From the NCBI RefSeq assembly GCF_050624435.1, contig NC_134542.1:110653677-110717676 (forward strand): a DNA stretch of 64,000 nt, written 5' to 3'. The stretch comes from Tenrec ecaudatus. Taxonomy: Eukaryota; Chordata; Mammalia; Afrosoricida; Tenrecidae. The stretch's first letter is position 1; each line of letters opens with the position of its first letter. Below the pieces are notes generated by a model. The model was given only the letters and a program-made list of their open reading frames with translations. It did no database searches and was not told the origin of the DNA. Of this stretch, positions 11,741-23,589 are shown piece after piece. A program made the position numbers and the translations under genes.

Positions 11741-12206
11741 TCCCTTTCCAAACAATCTTGAAAAGTCCTATAGGATATATTTCTTCTCTGACCCAGTCTG
11801 TGTCACCATGAGCTAATGCTTGACTCCACGGTAGCGGGGTGTTTCCACTGTCCTCGTTCATTTCTTTCCTAAGAATTACAGCAATATACACGTTATGTCC
11901 ATACGTATCAAGGGATATGAAAAAGCAGCAGTGGAGTCCGCACAAATCATAACCCAATGTACAAGAAAGCATACAACATAATCAACCTCTGGTCATGTTC
12001 ACCAGCGTGTTTTAGGATCTTTGTGGCTTAGGGTCTCCCATGCCACACTGGCCCTCAATTTCACCAAGTGCAATGCCTTCGTGCTTTTGTTTGCTGGTCC
12101 CTGTTTGCTTTGATTGCACATTGGTAGTTTACAGCATATAGAAATATTTGAAAGGTAGTTTTAATGAAATAATTTTCATCTAAGCTTGAACTCTTTCAAC
12201 ATGCTA
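11741..12206. other. Unassigned
   Basis: No gene or repeat recognised. A 79-codon minus frame at 11733-11972 has no family resemblance. Confidence 0.4.
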
Positions 12207-12888
12207 TGTTAGGCAGAGAGTTCTCTGGAGAAGCAACAACTTATGAATATATTTTAATACAATAATAATTAATATATCTGGATAAGTTTATACAGCAAAA
12301 ATGAATATAACAGCTAATTAGTCCACACAGCAGTACAGAGGGTTCAGTTCATCTCACTTTCATGGAATAGTTAATTTACTGGAAGTCTTTCAGCTCACTT
12401 GGGCTGCTCGGTCCAAGATCAAGGAAGCATACAGCATAATCCTCCCTCGGGCAAGGCAGGCAGAGTCTGCCCAAAGGCAGCAAATAGCAGAGTGGGTCAG
12501 CAACAGTCAGTAGCTTGGGAGCTTAGAAAAGCAGGTCCGAATGGGATATCAAATGGTAAATGTGGCAATGCAAGGTGACAGAATCCATCAGCCTCAACCT
12601 CAAGTGATATATGCACCAGCAACATGGTAAAGCAGATCTCAAAGGAGCCACAAGCTGTATGTAGCACCATGATCCACAGGTTGGCTTGGCCCACAGGATG
12701 TGTAGCATACAGGTTGAAACAGAGAACTAGCAAAAGCAACAGCTCCCTGGCCCCATCACCAGAGAGCAAGAAAGATGGGGGCGGGCCTTGCAGAGTCATT
12801 TATCTCCTTGCTCTCCAATCAAACTGCAACCTGATTGTTCCCACGTGTTCCTATTGACCAGGTTAGCACAATAAGCCTAACTATCACA
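12207..12888 (-). mobile_element. LTR-like repeat (family shared with 23590)
   Basis: Seen: read on the minus strand it begins TGTGATAGTTAGGC at 12888 and ends near AACTCTCTGCCTAACA at 12207, so it has TG...CA ends over 682 bp. It shares GTCAATAGGAACACGTGGG-type and TTTGATTGGAGAGCAAGG-type blocks with the plus-strand copy at 23590-23888. Inference: a solo LTR or LTR-like repeat. No convincing target duplication was seen and no internal genes flank it. Short frames on both strands (12497-12857) are inside it. Confidence 0.55.
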
Positions 12889-13009
12889 TATGTACACCAA
12901 GAAAACTACTCAAAATTCTCAGGAGATTGTTTCCTTTGGGTGAGATGGCTAGAGCAAGCAAGTTGGACAATGTGCTTCTGTGGTACACAGGTTTCCAATG
13001 ATGGCTTTT

Positions 13010-13155
13010 TAAAGTACATCACCATGCCATTCTTCTTAGTCTATCTTAGTCTGAAAGCTCTGTCGAAATCTATCCACTATGGGGGACTCTGCTGGAATTT
13101 GAAATACCAGTGGCATAGCATCCAGTATCACACCTACACATTTAGAACCATCGAA
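13010..13155 (-). mobile_element. RTE LINE 5'-end fragment
   Basis: Seen: CTTAGTCTATCTTAGTCTG, then TATGGGGGACTCTGCTGG, AATTTGAAATACCAGTGGC and ATAGCATCCAGTATCACA. This is the reverse of the RTE 5' leader also visible at 63330-63480 and, in plus orientation, at 21390-21490. Confidence 0.7.
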
Positions 13156-13854
13156 TGAAAGACTGTGAGGAGTGGTGGGTATATGTACATATTTAGATGC
13201 TTATTTAATTTACCTAGCTTACTCCATCTAAATGTAATCTTCACAAGTCATTCGATACATAGCTACTGAATACTTCTGTGATAGACATGAGGAAACTATT
13301 ATTAACAAGAATTAATATTTTCTTCCTTCAAATAGCATGTATGCAAATGAAGAGCACCCACAACAAATACAAACCATATATTTTAATGTAACTACTCATA
13401 TGCATATAATTAGATAAAACATGGCAACAAAGTGTCCAGTGTGATAAGAAGGATTGCCAGAAATCGATTCTTGAACAAGGTGACCTTTGTATCAAATAAC
13501 AGCAATAACTAAAGGAAACTCTCATATAATACATTAAAACACATTCCAAGAAGAAACAGAAAATTCCTACCCTTCACCAGTAAGTAAGCTTCAAGAATTC
13601 AAAAGTTAGAAAACAGACTAAGTGTGAATATAGGCCAAAGTGTGAAACTTGGAGTTTGTGTTTTGCAAAAGGAATAGAAAATGAGAATGTTGTCACTGAT
13701 ATCTCTGAATCCCAATCGTAGATCAGTTTCTGGCGCAGGTGCTTGTTGTAGGTGCTCCCAAGATGTCTGTGAGTCATGACGTCCCTATGTCCCAGAGAAG
13801 GAAACATGGCCTGGTTCGGTGCCAGAATCAAGAATTGTTTGGTTTGAATCCCTG
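13156..13854. other. Unassigned AT-rich DNA
   Basis: No repeat recognised. Minus frames at 13328-13549 and 13574-13864 show no known motif. Confidence 0.4.
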
Positions 13855-13962
13855 ATGCAGCCACTGTGTCAATCTACTCTGTCTAGGTCCTTCCTCTTTT
13901 TCACTAACCCTCTACTTCAGCAAACATGGTGTCCTTCTCCAGGGCCTGGCCTCTCTTGATTA
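13855..13962 (-). mobile_element. RTE LINE copy, 3'-side segment before mariner
   Basis: Seen: CACTGTGTCAATCTACTCTG, CCTCTTTTTCACTAACCC, then GTGTCCTTCTCCAGGGCC up to CTCTCTTGATTA. This is the reverse of the RTE ORF C-terminal region. The LINE text resumes at 14884 (TACATATCCCAAGTACATG) after the transposon, joined through the duplicated TA. Confidence 0.75.
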
Positions 13963-14883
13963 TGAGGGGGCGACCCCCAAAACCTGCAATTTTTTTCAGA
14001 GCTATGTATTGTTTTTAACAAAAACAATCTTATCATCTTATCACCTAATCACTCTCCATTATACTTAATAAATTTTTCAAAGCTGTGATTCCATTCTTGG
14101 AAACATTTTTCACATGCATCTGTTTGGATGCTGACAGCACCTCCCTTGTTTGTTTCTTCACCTCTTTTATGTCATCAAATCGCTGTCCTTTCATGTCCCT
14201 CTTCATTCATGGAGATAAAAAATAATCACACAGAGCGACGTCAGGTGAATCAGGTGAGTGAGGCAAGAGAGACATGCTGGGTTCCCCCCCAAAAAAACCT
14301 GGTGCACTGAGCAGATACATTGTCATGGTGGCAAAACCAGTTCACCCTCTGCCACAATTCAGGATTTTTTCCCCCCCACACAGTTACGCTCTCTTTTCAG
14401 AACCTCTAAATTGAAATCCTGATTAACAGCTTGACTTGGTGGCGTGAGCTCCAGATGCTGTATGAGTTGACATTGTCATCTGTTCAGGAAGTTGCTGGAC
14501 ATCCAGACAAGATTTATCATCAATCAACATTTCACCTCTTTTAAAATGAGACAACCACTCATACACTCGAGTTTTTATCATAGTGCTGTCTCTGAAATCT
14601 GTGTTAAACATCACAGCAGTTTGGGGGACACTTTTCCTGAACAGGAGGCAAAATTGCACAGGTACATGCTGTTCTCTTCAATCAGCCATCATAAAAAATG
14701 AGGTCTGAGAAAAACTGCTTTTACAAAAGGATTCACTGTGACCAGAGAGAACTTCACCAGGTGATGCCACTGGATGCACTCGCTCATAGTGAGTTGCTAG
14801 GTGCTCGCCTAGTGGCGAAAAATGTGTCTCACCAAAGCTCTGCTCATCCAGTGCAATTCCGTTTTTTGGGGGGTACATTCTCA
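13963..14883 (-). mobile_element. Mariner transposon, internally deleted, nested in RTE
   Basis: Seen: terminal inverted repeats TGAGGGGGCGACCCCCAAAA (left) and GTTTTTTGGGGGGTACATTC (right), flanked by TA at 13961-13962 and 14884-14885. On the minus strand a frame at 14659-14423 gives an N-terminal transposase-like segment (RKSVPQTAVMFN, KTRVYEWLSHFKRGEML). Downstream, degenerate sequence keeps an HHDN block (Asp codon at 14324-14322) and a CDYF block (Asp at 14227-14225), i.e. catalytic positions 2 and 3. The region that should hold the GDETW motif is missing, so about 350 bp are deleted relative to a usual ~1.3-kb mariner. Same family as 51285-52594 by shared 5' leader and 3' end. Confidence 0.85.
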
Positions 14884-15965
14884 TACATATCCCAAGTACA
14901 TGAAATGAAGCATTGCCATCCTCCTCTGTAAGGAACATTCTGGTTGTACTTCTTCTAATTCAGAAGCTGTTTGTTCCTTTGGCAGTTCATGACTTTCAAA
15001 ATTTTTTGCTAGTACCATATTCAAATGAATTGATTCGTCCTTGGTCTTCCTTGATGAATGTCCCACTTTCAGATGATTTTGAGGCAATTGAAAAATACCA
15101 TGATTTGGGTCAGCCAGACCTTAGTCCTCAAGGAAACAACCTTGCCTTCCAATACTCTAATGAAGCCTTGTACAGCAGATTTACCCATGCAACATACTGT
15201 TTTATCTTTGACAGCTGCTTCCATGACCATGAAAGATGGATCCAAGGAAGATGAAATCCTTCCAACAACTTCAATCTTTTCTCCATTTATCATGATGTTA
15301 CCTACGGTTTTTGGCCTTCTTTATATTGAGTTGTAATCCATACTGAAGGATGCAATCCTTGAGCTTCATAATACTTCCTCCCATCTGGGTACCACATTTT
15401 TCTAGTCCAGCTCCTCTGATTATTTGTTCAGCATACAGATTGAAATAGTATGAGGAGAAGATACAACACCTTTTAAAATTTTAAACCATGCATTATTTCC
15501 TTGTTCTGTTGGCACAACTGCCTCTTGATCCATGGACTCGTTCTGCATGAGCACATTGAAGTGTCCTGGAATTTCCATTCTTCTCAAGGTATGCATAGTT
15601 TGCGATACACACAGTCAAGGAACTTTGTATGGGCCATACATCACAAGTAAACGTCTTTCTAGTATTCTCTACTTTCAGCCAAGATCCTTCTGACTTCATC
15701 AATGATATATCTTTGGTTTATGTCCTCTTCTGGTTCCTGCATGAAACTCTAGCAACTCCCTTTGAATGCAACTGTAATATTCAACTAAGTTTAATTTGCA
15801 TGTGAGATTAATGGTATTGTTCTATATTCTGGGATTCTGTGGGGTCACCTTTCTTGGGAATGGGTACAAAGACGGTCTCTTCTTTGAACAAGTAGCTGTC
15901 TTCCAAATTTCTTGCTATAGATGAGTGGCACAAGAAGTGCTATGAAGGATTTGTTTAAGAAAATG
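14884..15965 (-). mobile_element. RTE LINE copy, remainder after mariner
   Basis: Seen on the minus strand: RT C-terminal and RT-core text, e.g. minus frame 15293-15069 with MINGEKIEVVGR, and a TACTGAAGGATGCAATCC block (reverse) at about 15340. The catalytic YADD neighbourhood is deleted (CTTCATAATACTTCC joins the next block). Copy decays by about 15965, next to the LINE 3' UTR insertion at 15987. Confidence 0.8.
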
Positions 15966-15986
15966 AATGCATTAATGAGGACATGA

Positions 15987-17327
15987 GCATCATAGAGTTC
16001 CAATTTAATAAAAGAAGGAACTCTATGATGCTCACTCTCCCGACACAACGGCTGGAGCCAAAGTGGGTGAACAAGTAAATGTGGTGAAGAAAGCTGATGG
16101 TGCCCGGCTATCAAAAGAGATAGTGACTGGGGTCTTAAAGGCTTGAAGATAAACAAGCGGCCATCTAGCTCAGAAGCAACAAAGTCCACATGGAAGAACA
16201 CACCAGCCTGTGTGATCGAGTGGTCCCAAAGGGATCAGTTATCAGGCATCAAAGAACAAAAAATCATATAATTGACTGCACACCTCCATGATAGGATCGC
16301 TGAAGACAAATGGGTGCATAAGCAAATGTGGTGAAGAAAGCTGATGGTGCCCGGCTATCAAAAGAGATAGTGTCTGGGGTCTTAAGGGCTTGAAGGTGAA
16401 CAAGCGGCCATCAAGCTCAGAAGCAAATAAGCCCACATGGAAGAAGCACACCGGCCAGTGTGATCACGAGGTGCCCAAGGGACCAGGTATAAGGCATCAT
16501 GCAAAAAAAAAAAAAGATATAAGTGTGTGTATGTATGTGTGTATATGTATATATGTATATGTATATATATATCATATTAAATGAAGGGGGAAGTGCAGAG
16601 TGGAGACCCAAGGCCCAAGTGTTGGCCAATGGAGATCCCCTCATAGAGGGGTTTAGGAGAGGAGATGGGTTAATTAGGGTGTGAGGTAGTATCGATGAAG
16701 AACCCAGCTTTCCCCCAGATCCTGGATGCTTCCTCCCCCCAACTACCGTGATCCAAATTCTACCTTGCAGGGCTGGATAGGACAGAAACTGTACACTGGT
16801 ACATTTGAGGGCTGGAGGTACAGGGAATCCAGGGTGGATGATACCTTCAGGACCAAGGGTGTGAGGGACGATGCTGGGAGAGTGGGTTGGAAAGGGGGAA
16901 CTGATTACAAGGATCCACATGTGACCTCTTCCCTGGGAGAGGGACAGCAGAGAAGGGGAGAAGGGAGACTCCGGATAGGGCAAGATATGACAAAATAACG
17001 ATGTATAAATTACCAAGGGCACATGAGGGAGGGGGGAATGGGAGGGAGGGGAATAAAAAGAGGACCTGATGCAAGGGGCTTAAGTGGAGAGCAAATGCCT
17101 TGAGAATGATTGGGGCAGGGAATGTGTGGATGTGCTTTATACAATTGATGTATGTATATGTATGGATTGTGGTAAGAGTTGTATGAGTCCCTAATAAAAT
17201 GTAAAAGAAGAAAGGAGAAAAAAATGATTAGGGCAAAGACTGTACAGATGTGCTTTATACAATTGATGTATGTATATGTATGAACTGTGAAAAGAATTGT
17301 ATGAGCCCCAATAAATTGTTTAAAAAA
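15987..17327 (+). mobile_element. LINE 3' UTR insertion with internal and terminal tandem duplications
   Basis: Seen: flanking 13-bp direct repeats AATGAGGACATGA at 15974-15986 and 17328-17340, with an A-run before the right copy. Internally, a roughly 260-bp unit is present twice: GAAGAAAGCTGATGGTGCCC occurs at about 16085 and 16335. The 3' terminus is also doubled: CTTTATACAATTGATG occurs near 17132 and 17252, each followed by an AATAAA signal. The copy at 61580-61800 shows the internal unit only once. A 201-codon minus frame at 16417-17022 is antisense to this repeat and to the (ATGT)n tract near 16525-16575. Inference: an L1-mobilised insertion. Confidence 0.85.
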
Positions 17328-17340
17328 AATGAGGACATGA

Positions 17341-17600
17341 ATACATAAGCACATTCGGGGGAGGAAATATGAATATCAAGTTCCAGGTGATGCCACCCTT
17401 CGTGCTTCTAGAGCTGTCACTGTTTTCATAGCTTTATTATACAGTGCAGATGCCAGAATAGATGGTCAAGCTTTATTCTCTGATTCTCTAGACAAGGTGA
17501 CCACTTAGTTTTACAATGACAACTGCAACAAGCAGACACCAAGCATTAATTGGACTTTGTTTTCAAGCAGGCAGGATTTCTGTGAACTGTAAGGACAAAG
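17341..17600. other. Unassigned
   Basis: Nothing recognised between two repeats. Confidence 0.4.
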
Positions 17601-17830
17601 CAGCTCTGGTGGAGTAGGAGATCATGCATTGGGCTGCTAACCGAAAGGTCAACAATTCTAAACCACCAGAAAGCTCCTCAGGAAAAAGTTGAGAGTTTCT
17701 CCTCCGTTAAAGAGTTACAATCCAAAAAAAAAAAAGGAGTTACAGTCCGTAAATCTCAGCCGAGTTCCCCCCGTCCTACAAGGTTCAGAGAGTTGAAATT
17801 GGCTTCATGGCAGTGAGCTTGAGGACGTTT
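17601..17830 (+). mobile_element. AfroSINE copy with internal A-tract
   Basis: Seen: GGGCTGCTAACCGAAAGGTC (head), AAACCACCAGAAAGCTCC, then GTTAAAGAGTTACAATCC, an A12 tract, and a repeated AGGAGTTACAGTCCGTAAATC before the tail GGCTTCATGGCAGTGAGC. The duplicated 'gagttacaatcc/gagttacagtcc' around the A-tract looks like replication slippage. Confidence 0.75.
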
Positions 17831-17924
17831 CATACGAACATAACAGAGAGAATAATACTTAAAACATATCGCTAGGCATGCATTGCCTTTCATTACTTGA
17901 GATTGCTCTCCAATAATATGACCA

Positions 17925-18008
17925 ACCCATTACCATCAAGTTGATTCCAACGTATTGTGGCCTGGTAGGAAAATGTCAAGGTTCCAGGCAGGGTTTCCAA
18001 TGCTGAGC
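17925..18008 (-). mobile_element. AfroSINE 3' fragment
   Basis: Seen: ATTACCATCAAGTTGATTCC, then GTATTGTGGCCTGGTAGG and CAGGGTTTCC, the minus-strand tail half of the SINE. Confidence 0.55.
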
Positions 18009-20077
18009 TCCTGAAGGAAATCAGAACATTTAGAAGGCCTGTAATAAGCAAGCCGATCAACTGTTGTGGATTGCTAATTACCAATGTTGAATTTTTTTCA
18101 CATGCATTTATACTCCTTTTAAAAATATATTTTTTCATGCCCACTGCACAGTAAAAATTTCTTTTAACTTTATTTTCTAACTACAATCGTTATTACTAGA
18201 TTTCTTCAATATTAATAATTCTTTATTTAGGTCTATATGGGGGTGACTCTTAAAAAGATTGTACACATGTTCTGTTATGGTACACAGTAGGTTGATCCCC
18301 AAAACTTTGCAACAAAGAGCTTGTGAGTCTAGGGTCCTGGATCTGGAGGTCTCCATGCCACCCCAAGAAAGGAAACAAGAATCACAACACGTTGTCCTCC
18401 TCCTGAACATGCTATGAACTTGGGGCTGGTGTGGAACTAGCCACACTTGAACAGGGACAACGGCTTCTTGTTTTTGTAGTCACTGAGATATGATATAAAA
18501 ATCAGTCCTCCTTACTCTCTACAATAAAATGCATTACAGGTCAATAAAGTCAATTGGACCGCATAAAAAACTACCTCATGGGGACCAATGACACTTCCTC
18601 CCCTCTCTCAAAACCAACTTTTGCTTACTTTGTAGTTCTACTGCCTAAGTATAATCCCAGCCCAGCTATTTTGCAAGAATCTGCAGGAGTTGCCTTCTGC
18701 CACATCTAACTTTGAAATGATAATTTGTTGACAGTGCTCCTGTTAGCTGTGTCGTCTTTACATTCTGATGCACCCCAATTCACAGCCATCCAGGTGGAAT
18801 AAAACTCTGGAAAATATTGATCGCTTTGAAGAGACTGAGCACATTCTTTCACAATACTTTCTTCTTTGTCTTCCCCAACCCTAATTTCTACTCCTAGGAA
18901 CAAAGGAATATGTAATCTTGACTAATAATAAATACTTAAATGAAATCAGCCTCTCAGAATGAAAGAGTTTAGGCTCTCAGACAAAAAGAAGTGCAAGAAA
19001 CTGGTTTCATTAGCAATTCAATAGAATTTGGGCCTTCTGAAGAGGAGATGGTGGGGCTAGATTCCACCCAGTGTTGTTGGAAATGAACATTTGGGGACAT
19101 ATGACAAGCTGGGGAGGAAGATAATCATTTTACTTCATTTGTTTTTAGGTTCACTCATTTCAAAGAACTAACAGTTCTATGGCTTCTGGCAGAACACCAG
19201 TGTGATTGCCTCTTTTCTCCTCAGTGCACTGGAACGATCAGTGAGTGTCTCCAACTGAGAGGAAGAGCAGCACTTTCACATGGGATGTGCTGATACACAT
19301 CTTTGTGTCCCCACCCTTTGACGGCCCAATTTTGATAAGCTTTAAAAAATCCTTAAGTAACACAATCATCCAGAGTATTGTTCCAAAAGAATAAAAATAC
19401 AAATGAACCCACTAATTCAACAGCACTGGATTTCATGCGTCATACTAATCACTTCAATGCGTACTTCATGTGCTTAATCTCAAAAGCAGCAGGATTTAAA
19501 CATATATATATATATAATATATATATATAATTTCAAAACTACTCAACTCTGAAAATGATATGTTGTAGCATGAAAATAACAATTTATGCATGCTTAGCAT
19601 CAAACTTTTTCTTTTCTTTAAATGTCTTTTGAACTCATTCCAAATAGTTGGATAATCAAAGTGATTTTATTTCTATATAGAGACATTAGGGGATTGAATT
19701 GCATTCACATTCTTTGGAAGATCCTTCAGTACTATATACTCCATCCAAAAATATATTTTCCTAATAGACCGAGACTGAAAGTCTTCAGAAATTCTAAACA
19801 TTTTAGAAATTTCCATTCAAAAGTGGCCGGTATTTTGGTGGTGGTGTTAAGAGTTGAGGGAACATTTAATAGGATCAGAATGGAGTTGTTAGTTTGCAGA
19901 GTCAGCAGATATGTAATATATAAGGGCAAAGCAAAAAAGCATTGCTATGAGGGTTCCCGTTCAGACATTACACAGTGTGATGCCAACCTTACTTAGACAT
20001 GTCCCGGAGGCCAATGGATGGCTGCAGACAAGTTATCTCAGTAATACACCTTTGTTTGTGTGGAAATTTTCAATTAT
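18009..20077. other. Unassigned AT-rich DNA with (TA)n
   Basis: No gene or clear repeat seen over about 2 kb. A (TA)n tract at 19502-19530 is the only simple repeat. A 124-codon plus frame at 19622-19996 lacks a recognisable motif. Confidence 0.4.
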
Positions 20078-20297
20078 TTTTTAAAATAATTTTATTAGGG
20101 GCTCATGCAACTCTGATCACAATCCATACACACATCAGTTGTGTAAAGCACATTTGTACATTTGTTGCCCTCATCACTCTCAAAACATTTGCTCTCCACT
20201 TAAACCCCTGGCATCAGCTCCTCATTTTTCCTCTCCCTCCACGTTCCCAGCTCCCTCAGGAACCCTGGATAATTTATAAGTTATTCTTTTTGTCTGT
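20078..20297 (-). mobile_element. LINE 3' UTR copy, short
   Basis: Seen: ATAATTTTATTAGGGGCTC at the left edge, then ATCAGTTGTGTAAAGCACA, CTCAAAACATTTGCTCTCC and CCCTGGATAATTTATAAG. Only the last 220 bp of the element. The AfroSINE that follows begins almost immediately. Confidence 0.75.
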
Positions 20298-20299
20298 GT

Positions 20300-20485
20300 T
20301 AAGTGATGATGGATTGCTAACAAAAGGTGCACTGCTAGAGCCATTAAAGTGTCCTCCAGAGAAAGACGAGGCTGTCTGCTCTGGTAAGGATGCACTTGAG
20401 GAATGCTACGCAGCAGAAGTTCTCCTCTCTTAAAGAGTTGCTTTGGATTGTGATTGACTTCATGGCAATAGGTTTTCATGTCTTC
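20300..20485 (+). mobile_element. AfroSINE copy, diverged
   Basis: Seen: GGATTGCTAACAAAAGGTGC, CAGAGAAAGACGAGGCTG, TCTCTTAAAGAGTTGC, and tail TTGACTTCATGGCAATAGG. A small insertion separates body and tail. Confidence 0.6.
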
Positions 20486-20859
20486 AGAGTGCCTTCAAAA
20501 GATCCAATCAAACTTGTGGCCCCCCAGGAGATCTGCTGAGCCAGTTAAATTCAAGGCAGAGAAGTTAACTCGGAAAGTTATGGTTACTGATTTTGGGTAT
20601 TCCAAAGGAAAAAAAAAAATTTCTTTGGAAGACCACATTGGGTTTGATTAGCATAAAGTTTTAAGAAAATTGAAAATTGCAATGGTGGGAAAATGACCAG
20701 GAAAGCTGTGCCATGGGTGTTTTTTTGTTTGTTTTTCAAGAGTAGAATGAGCTATCCTAGTAAAATTTCACTGGGAAATTCTACCCCATCCACTTTACAA
20801 CCCTAATCTCACCATTTTAGGCTTTTAAAATTTTTGTTCCCCAAACTCAAAGAACAAAG
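20486..20859. other. Unassigned
   Basis: A-run near 20610 and T-rich stretch near 20722. Nothing else recognised. Confidence 0.4.
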
Positions 20860-21058
20860 GGTCCTGGTGCCATAGTGGGTAACATGATTGGATGTTAACC
20901 GCAAATCCAGCAGTTCAAAACCGCCAGTAGCTCCTTGGGAGAAAGATGAGGTTTTCTACTCCCATAAAGAGCCACAGCATCCAAAACCCACAAAAGCAGT
21001 TACACCTTGTCTTATATGGTTGCCACAAGTCAGAATCAATTCAGTAACATGATTTGAA
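20860..21058 (+). mobile_element. AfroSINE copy
   Basis: Seen: GTCCTGGTGCCATAGTGGG, GTTAACCGCAAATCCAGCAG, GAGAAAGATGAGGTTTTCTA, CCATAAAGAGCCACAGC, and TTGCCACAAGTCAGAATC before the tail. Nearly full length. Confidence 0.8.
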
Positions 21059-21384
21059 CCCTTCAAGTGTGCCCAAATTGCCACTGTGAAGTGCGGTCAA
21101 TCAAAGCATGCAGAATTCTTCAAAGAAGGGTTAGATAGATGGGAAAGACTGCTTTCAGAACTACATAGAGGATATTTTTAGAAATAATAACTTTATATTT
21201 TGGTATTTTTCTTTAGTAAAAGTTTTTATGACTTTGAAGTAATACTTTTTTTTAAAGTATGCTGTATAAAATAGAATTATGAAGAATCCAGTGATGTTTT
21301 ATCTCCTTTATAATTGGAATCAGGTATAAGAAAAATTTCACTTTGATTAAACATAAATGAAGTCTATGGCTTGCTATATATAAC
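21059..21384. other. Unassigned AT-rich DNA
   Basis: No recognisable feature. Confidence 0.4.
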
Positions 21385-22180
21385 TTGTGTGTTGTATGTT
21401 GTTCCATGGAGTTTGCATGCCGGTATGATGGTAGAAATCATGCCACTTGCATTTCAAATATCATCAGTGCCACTCACCCACCATGGGTAGGTATCCGTAG
21501 AGCATTCAAAGTAAAGCAACTGAATAGAAGGAAACCCTTCTACACAGTTGTGGAGCATCATCTGATATAGTTCCAGAAAAGGAGTTCTCCAGTTGGAAGG
21601 TTCTCAAAAGAGAACTACGGAAGAGTTGACCTTAATGGCAGGGATAGAGTGAAGCTTTCCATGCCCTCACTTGCTCTGTGCATGACTCAAAGTCAGAGAA
21701 TCTACTGTCAACACCACTCATAATCAGAACTTAGGATATAGCATGTCTGCAATGAGGAAATTTGGAAGCCAGGAAAATGATATGGAATGGATAAAGGTCA
21801 GCATACTAGCATTAGTGAGTTGTCATGGACTCACATAGGCCATTTGGAATAGAAAATATCCCTTTAGATTCTACCATTTAGAATGAAACAATCCTGTCTA
21901 CTATGCCAATGATAACAAACTGTAGGAGAATAGTATCATGTTCACTGTCATAAAGAACATTTGAAGACCTACCCTCAAACAACATGCAAATGATAGGATA
22001 CTATGCACACACCTACAAGGAAAAGCAACTATTGTGATTATTATTCAAATGTATGCACCAACCGTTGATGGCAAAGAGGCGCACATTGAAGATATTTGAT
22101 GAAACATGCAGTCAGAATGTACTGACGATTACTGGTGGGTGGACCATCCAAAAGGATGCTCATGGGATGTGAGTGTGAAT
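21385..22180 (+). mobile_element. RTE LINE 5' leader and endonuclease start
   Basis: Seen: leader text (GTTGTTCCATGGAGTTTGC, CATTTCAAATATCATCAGTG) followed by endonuclease-domain text with many breaks. Near 22035 the plus frame reads IQMYAPTVDGKEAHIEDI, matching the RTE endonuclease block around YAPT. The copy ends before the RT domain. It complements the other fragments, which mostly hold the RT and C-terminal regions. Confidence 0.7.
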
Positions 22181-23589
22181 CTGAGCCACTCAGTGGCAGT
22201 GCAGCCTGGTTGAATGGTACATCCAGAGGCTGAAATGAATGGCTGCCCAACCTCTCCATACTTTTGGCCAGAATTTGGTGCTGCTCTGAAAAATCCACCC
22301 AAATCTGCCCTTCATCCCCTGTCTCCAATCCTTGGGTTTCCCTCTGCTAACATCAGCATCAGGTCGAGTGGCTTTGAGCCCACTATCCACGCTAACTGAG
22401 AAGGAGCAGGGCAGCCAGCACCAGCATTTTCTTCGCGCTTTTGATCAAACACGAGAAAGTGAGTAGTCAGAACTGAAAAAGGAAATTTGAAGACTTGTTT
22501 CTTAAAGTACCTGCAACTTTGATTAATTGATCTTCCACTAATTACGATTTTGTTTGTTTTCCCGCTTTATAATATGACAACGTGGCTGCGAATTCTTGGA
22601 CACGATTATGCTCTTCTGCTTATGAGTTTCCTAATCTGATTGATCTACTTTGTCCTGCCTTATTCCAGTTTAATCCTCAATAAAAGAGTTTCTATAAATT
22701 ATATTTGAATTTGATATCTGTAATATCCCCTAAAACAAATGGTAGCCATACAACCTTAAGTCATAGTCACTTGGACCTCAACTTTTTACTTAACTAGTAG
22801 GATGAAGCTATTTTTGATCAATCAATAAAGGCATGTCTAGGCAGGGATCCCAGTTCTTGCCATTCTGAAGCCAAACTGACCCTCACTGGGCTCTCCTGGT
22901 AGTTATATACACTTTCAAATACACACTTTCTGGATGCAAAACTGTCTCTCTAATTTCCAGAATTTATTCTACCCAGATTGCTAACTTAATAGTCAGAAAG
23001 AACTCAAATGGAGTCTGAGTTTAATTCAATACTCAAAATCGATCTAGGGCTCCCACTCTAGAGCACAGGCTTCCACTGTTCACGTGATTTTGGATTTCAG
23101 CTCCAATGCAGGAAGATTTAATATACGGGGTAAAGAAAGATCCTGAAAGCTACCCTACCTCAGCTTTGTATATGATAAACAGAGCATTTTCATATACAGT
23201 TATGATTCCAATGAAAGTGTAGCATCATCTGGGGACCAATCATTTAAAATATAAAGAATTAGGAATTTAATATATTGAGAGTCTGAATTATTAACTTTTT
23301 CAAAACCAAAATTGCCTCAGCTGTTTAAACTGGAAATTAAAAACTTACAAGGTAAGTTGTTCCTTTGCTTTGTCACGAGAAGTCCACACAGTAGTTGAGA
23401 GACTAGTCAAGCTCACACAGCTGAATGCCCACTGCAGGAAACATCATCATAAAACAAAAATCAAGGCAGCAGCACTTCTCACAGAATCATGACTCGGAAT
23501 GAAAGATCTTGCTGAAATCAAGGCTGCTGTGCTAATAGCCTGCGTAGAAGACAACTCTACACATGTGGCTGGACCTACAGTATAAGGAC
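22181..23589. other. Unassigned
   Basis: No clear repeat. A GC-richer patch at about 22200-22440 (CCTCTCCATACTTTTGGCC etc.) has open frames on both strands (22041-22390 minus, 22214-22399 plus) without recognisable motifs. The rest is AT-rich. Confidence 0.35.

Noticed and set aside
16417-17022. 201-codon minus frame, the longest in the window
   Set aside because: It is antisense to a LINE 3' UTR copy and crosses an (ATGT)n tract that translates as HTHTYI repeats. No known domain.
22041-22440. Overlapping open frames on both strands in a GC-richer patch
   Set aside because: Neither translation resembles a known family, and mutual openness suggests compositional bias.
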